7,384 bases of DNA from the NCBI GenBank assembly GCA_002068375.1, contig MVZL01000060.1:1-7384 (forward strand), in the 5' to 3' direction. The notes below the pieces were generated by a model. That model was not told the DNA's origin. It searched no databases and saw only the letters and a list, made by a program, of their open reading frames with translations. Both the position numbers and the translations under genes were made by a program. The stretch is from Tenericutes bacterium ADurb.BinA155. Lineage in GTDB: Bacteria; Bacillota_I; Bacilli_A; RFN20; CAG-826. Below, piece after piece: positions 5,299-7,384 of the stretch (positions within the stretch are counted from its first letter, which is position 1; the number at the start of each line of letters is the position of its first letter).

Positions 5299-5520
5299 TT
5301 ATTGTAGCGAGGTGCTTCCTCCGGTAGAAGTCCCAAGTAGTCCCGCCTGACCTAAAGCGAGCAGCACGATGAAGGCGCTCACGAGAATCAGGAACGCCAC
5401 AAGCAAGAAGATCGTCGCGCCTTTCTCGGAAAGGTTGACCCCTTTAAAAAGAAACCAGCCGCCCTTTCCAGGGTAGCGGGATTTCTTTTGCGAATCTTTT
5501 TGCGGGGTCGGATCGTCCAT
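5299..5520 (-). CDS. Small single-pass membrane protein, 73 residues, second gene of the permease operon
   Basis: The start ATG (5520-5518) overlaps the permease stop by one base in a TAATG junction, the usual signature of translational coupling, and this decides the start. The N-terminal 35 residues are charged and polar (MDDPTPQKDSQKKSRYPGKG), probably cytoplasmic. One hydrophobic helix follows, at about residues 36-60 (ATIFLLVAFLILVSAFIVLL), then a short Gly/Ser/Thr tail. No lipobox or cleavable signal peptide is apparent. I recognise no family. One-helix proteins fused to a transporter operon in this way are often subunits or regulators of the complex, but that is inferred from position alone. 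Confidence 0.75.
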   Translation of the reverse strand: MDDPTPQKDSQKKSRYPGKGGWFLFKGVNLSEKGATIFLLVAFLILVSAFIVLLALGQAGLLGTSTGGSTSLQ

Positions 5521-7384
5521 TATTTCTTTGCGATGTACTTCTTCATATCGATCGCGACGGCGAAGAGAATGATCGCGCCTTTGATGATCGATTGCCAAGC
5601 GGTCGGAACCGCGCAGGCGAACAAAGCGGAGTCAATGACCTTTAAGAGTAAGCAACCGATGAGGACGCCTGAGACTTTGCCGATACCTCCAGTGAAGGAG
5701 ACGCCGCCAATGACGGCCGCGGTGATCGGGTCAAGTTCGCCGCCCGCACCAGTGCCGAGCTGCGCGCCACCATTGATCGGGTTATATTCAAAGCCAGCAA
5801 AGCCATAGCAGATTCCGGCGAGAATGAAAGTCCAAAGCAAAGTCTTGTTGACGTTGATGCCCGAGACGTTCGCAGCATCGGGGTTGCAGCCGACGGCAAA
5901 CATCGATTTGCCGAATTTGGTCTTGTTCCAGATAAACCACATCACGATCAATAAGACGATCGCGTAAAGGTTGTACCATTCGATTTTGACGTCGCCAAGG
6001 TAGAAGCCACTCGCGATGAAGTCATTGTACCAACCAGAGATGGCGTAGGTGGATTGCGAAGTGACCGAGAACTTGAAGACGTCGCCCATGAGGAGCAATA
6101 AGCCATAAATGACCAATTGCGAAGCCAAAGTGACGACGAAGGGGTGAATCGAGAACTTTGCGACGAAGAAGCCGTTGAAAGCGCCTAAGAGCCCGCCGAT
6201 TAGCATGACAATTAGAAGGACGGCAATCATCCAAATCCACGGCATATTCTCGGTCCACGGGAAGACGATGCCGCTTGAGGAGGAGAAACCTAAGAGAATT
6301 GCGGATAAGCAGGCCGTGAGACCATAAATACGGCCGAGCGAAAGGTCGGTGCCGGTGAGAACGATGGTTCCAGCGACGCCTAAGGCGAGCGGAAGTAAGA
6401 CGTTCGTGTGTTTCAAGATGTTCACAATTGAGCCGAGGTTCAGCCAGCTATTGCCGGTCTGGACGTAACGGAAAATCTCGACGTAAATGATCATTGCGAT
6501 GATCGTAAGATAAATGGCGTTATGAACCAACCAGTTGCCAAAGGCGGGCCAACTTGAAAAGCTGGCTTTGGTCTTCTGGCCGAGGTTGACCCCCCATTTC
6601 TTCGTCCCCATTGCGAAACGGTAATGGAACGGCGAAACTTGGAGATATTCTTCGCGGATATCATCAATGCCTTTGTAGTTCTTAAGCGCAGCTTTTTGTT
6701 CGGCTTGGCGATTCTTGATCAAGGTATGGACGTGGTTGGTCTCGAGATCAAGATCATTCTTGAGCTTTGCCAAAGTTTGTTTATGCTGAGCCTTCCGGAC
6801 TTGTAAAGCGTTCTTCAAATCCATGAGTTGAAGATCGGCGGTGCCGGCGTTGGTATAGATTTGGCCTTTTAAGACATCGAGTTTCTCCGCTTTCTCTGCC
6901 CGTTTCATTCCCGTCTTCTTCACGGTCGCATATTGGGCGCGAAGATCTTTGTCTTTGGCTTGGGATTCGGCTTTGATCTGAGTGGCATCCGCTTGGTTCT
7001 TCGAGACGAACGCTTCGAAGTCGGCGTTTTCCTTGTTTAAAGAATCCTGATAGACCGCTTTGGCCTTCGCGATTTCATCTTCGCTCGGGTTTTTCTCGGT
7101 CTGTTCGATCTTTTCGATTTCGGCTTTATTTTTGGCCTTGACCTCACGGATTTCGGCTTTGACATCGACGATCTTTTTCTTAACCGCCGCGACATTCGCT
7201 TTGTAGGTTGTGACATGTTCGGCGTAGGTTGCCTGTAATTTCTCCGCGGCGGCATTTTGCTGTTCGGGCGTGAGATTGTCGTAAGCCAAATCGGCGATCC
7301 GGCCTTTTAACTCCGCCTTTTCGGATTTCAAAATGTTCCGCTGCGAAAGGAGGGTGTTAGCCTCAACACCGCCGGTGGGTTTGG
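5520..7384 (-). CDS. mglC: Galactose/methyl-galactoside-type ABC transporter permease MglC with long N-terminal coiled-coil extension (5' truncated)
   Basis: The minus-strand frame is open to the right edge, giving at least 620 residues against about 335 for E. coli MglC. The TTG at 7331 is not a convincing start, because the frame continues upstream (KPTGGVEANTLLSQRNI). From about 6550 to 5520 the product matches the BPD_transp_2 permease family along the whole E. coli MglC: ALGVAGTIVLTGTDLSLGR, PFVVTLASQLVIYG, the ATPase-coupling loop VGCNPDAANVSGINVNK, ELDPITAAVIGGVSFTGGIG, and the terminal IIKGAIILFAVAIDMKKY. About eight to nine helices pass the sugar delivered by a binding protein, driven by a cytoplasmic ATPase. 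Upstream of helix 1, from 6644 to the edge, lie about 245 residues of Lys/Glu/Ala/Gln-rich, Pro-poor sequence with coiled-coil character and no membrane helix. Sugar specificity (galactose, ribose, other) is not certain. Two small membrane protein genes follow in the same operon. Confidence 0.93.
   Translation of the reverse strand, partial: KPTGGVEANTLLSQRNILKSEKAELKGRIADLAYDNLTPEQQNAAAEKLQATYAEHVTTYKANVAAVKKKIVDVKAEIREVKAKNKAEIEKIEQTEKNPSEDEIAKAKAVYQDSLNKENADFEAFVSKNQADATQIKAESQAKDKDLRAQYATVKKTGMKRAEKAEKLDVLKGQIYTNAGTADLQLMDLKNALQVRKAQHKQTLAKLKNDLDLETNHVHTLIKNRQAEQKAALKNYKGIDDIREEYLQVSPFHYRFAMGTKKWGVNLGQKTKASFSSWPAFGNWLVHNAIYLTIIAMIIYVEIFRYVQTGNSWLNLGSIVNILKHTNVLLPLALGVAGTIVLTGTDLSLGRIYGLTACLSAILLGFSSSSGIVFPWTENMPWIWMIAVLLIVMLIGGLLGAFNGFFVAKFSIHPFVVTLASQLVIYGLLLLMGDVFKFSVTSQSTYAISGWYNDFIASGFYLGDVKIEWYNLYAIVLLIVMWFIWNKTKFGKSMFAVGCNPDAANVSGINVNKTLLWTFILAGICYGFAGFEYNPINGGAQLGTGAGGELDPITAAVIGGVSFTGGIGKVSGVLIGCLLLKVIDSALFACAVPTAWQSIIKGAIILFAVAIDMKKYIAKK

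Noticed and set aside
5295..5336. TTG start that would add 14 residues to the 115-residue membrane protein
   Set aside because: The added segment is antisense-free but overlaps the upstream 73-residue gene, and the ATG 4 nt after that gene's stop fits the operon spacing better.
5521..5598. N-terminal extension of the 73-residue protein into the permease 3' end
   Set aside because: It would overlap the permease by 78 bp with an Arg-rich segment unlike a real N-terminus. The ATG in the TAATG junction is the natural start.
7329..7331. TTG as a start codon for the permease
   Set aside because: The frame stays open to the window edge. AAAGGAGGG at 7347-7355 is on the plus strand and so irrelevant to a minus-strand start, and no Shine-Dalgarno sequence was seen upstream on the minus strand.
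1..7384. Mycoplasma-type genetic code, CRISPR array, tRNA, rRNA or mobile element
   Set aside because: TGA acts as a stop in two genes and Trp is TGG. No regularly spaced direct repeats, cloverleaf, rRNA motif, transposase or terminal inverted repeats were found by reading both strands.

Overview
The window carries eight complete genes and two genes cut by its edges. It looks like chromosomal DNA of a low-GC-type Gram-positive bacterium (Firmicutes, class Bacilli in the broad sense, probably an uncultured gut or mollicute-related lineage), even though base composition is near 50% GC. The reasons are a PerR-type Fur regulator with a Bacillus-like sensor site, AGGAGG-type ribosome binding sites, an Mgl-type galactoside/sugar ABC permease, Lys/Glu-rich membrane proteins and hairpin-plus-T-tract terminators. 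Two genes end in TGA (the regulator and the SemiSWEET) and tryptophan is encoded by TGG, so the standard code is used rather than the Mycoplasma code. The placement is an inference; no rRNA or other marker gene is present.

Left block (1-1458, + strand): the 3' end of preT followed after 1 nt by complete preA, the two subunits of the NAD-dependent dihydropyrimidine dehydrogenase that reduces uracil and thymine. A strong hairpin terminator closes it.

Middle-left block (1536-3291, - strand): a PerR-like peroxide/metal regulator with its own terminator, then a 378-residue protein of unknown function. That protein has four membrane helices, a Lys/Glu/Pro-rich tether and a globular C-terminal domain. 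Its terminator faces that of preA.

Middle-right block (3447-4948, + strand): divergent from perR lies an aldo/keto reductase followed by a SemiSWEET sugar transporter, very probably one operon. Next come a stem-loop whose two arms resemble CcpA (cre) sites, a terminator, and a small 45-residue gene with its own candidate promoter, a hairpin at the predicted mRNA 5' end and a strong ribosome binding site.

Right block (4947-7384, - strand): an Mgl-type sugar ABC permease, cut by the right edge, with an exceptionally long charged coiled-coil region in front of its membrane domain. It is followed by two small membrane proteins in a tight, probably translationally coupled chain that ends in a terminator shared with the 45-residue gene. 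ATPase and binding-protein genes would be expected beyond the right edge.

The most unusual material is the permease with its coiled-coil extension and two coupled small membrane partners, followed by the four-helix tethered-domain protein and the 45-residue gene. The window also links sugar uptake (SemiSWEET, Mgl) with aldehyde/ketone reduction and peroxide sensing. No mobile element, CRISPR array, tRNA or rRNA was seen.
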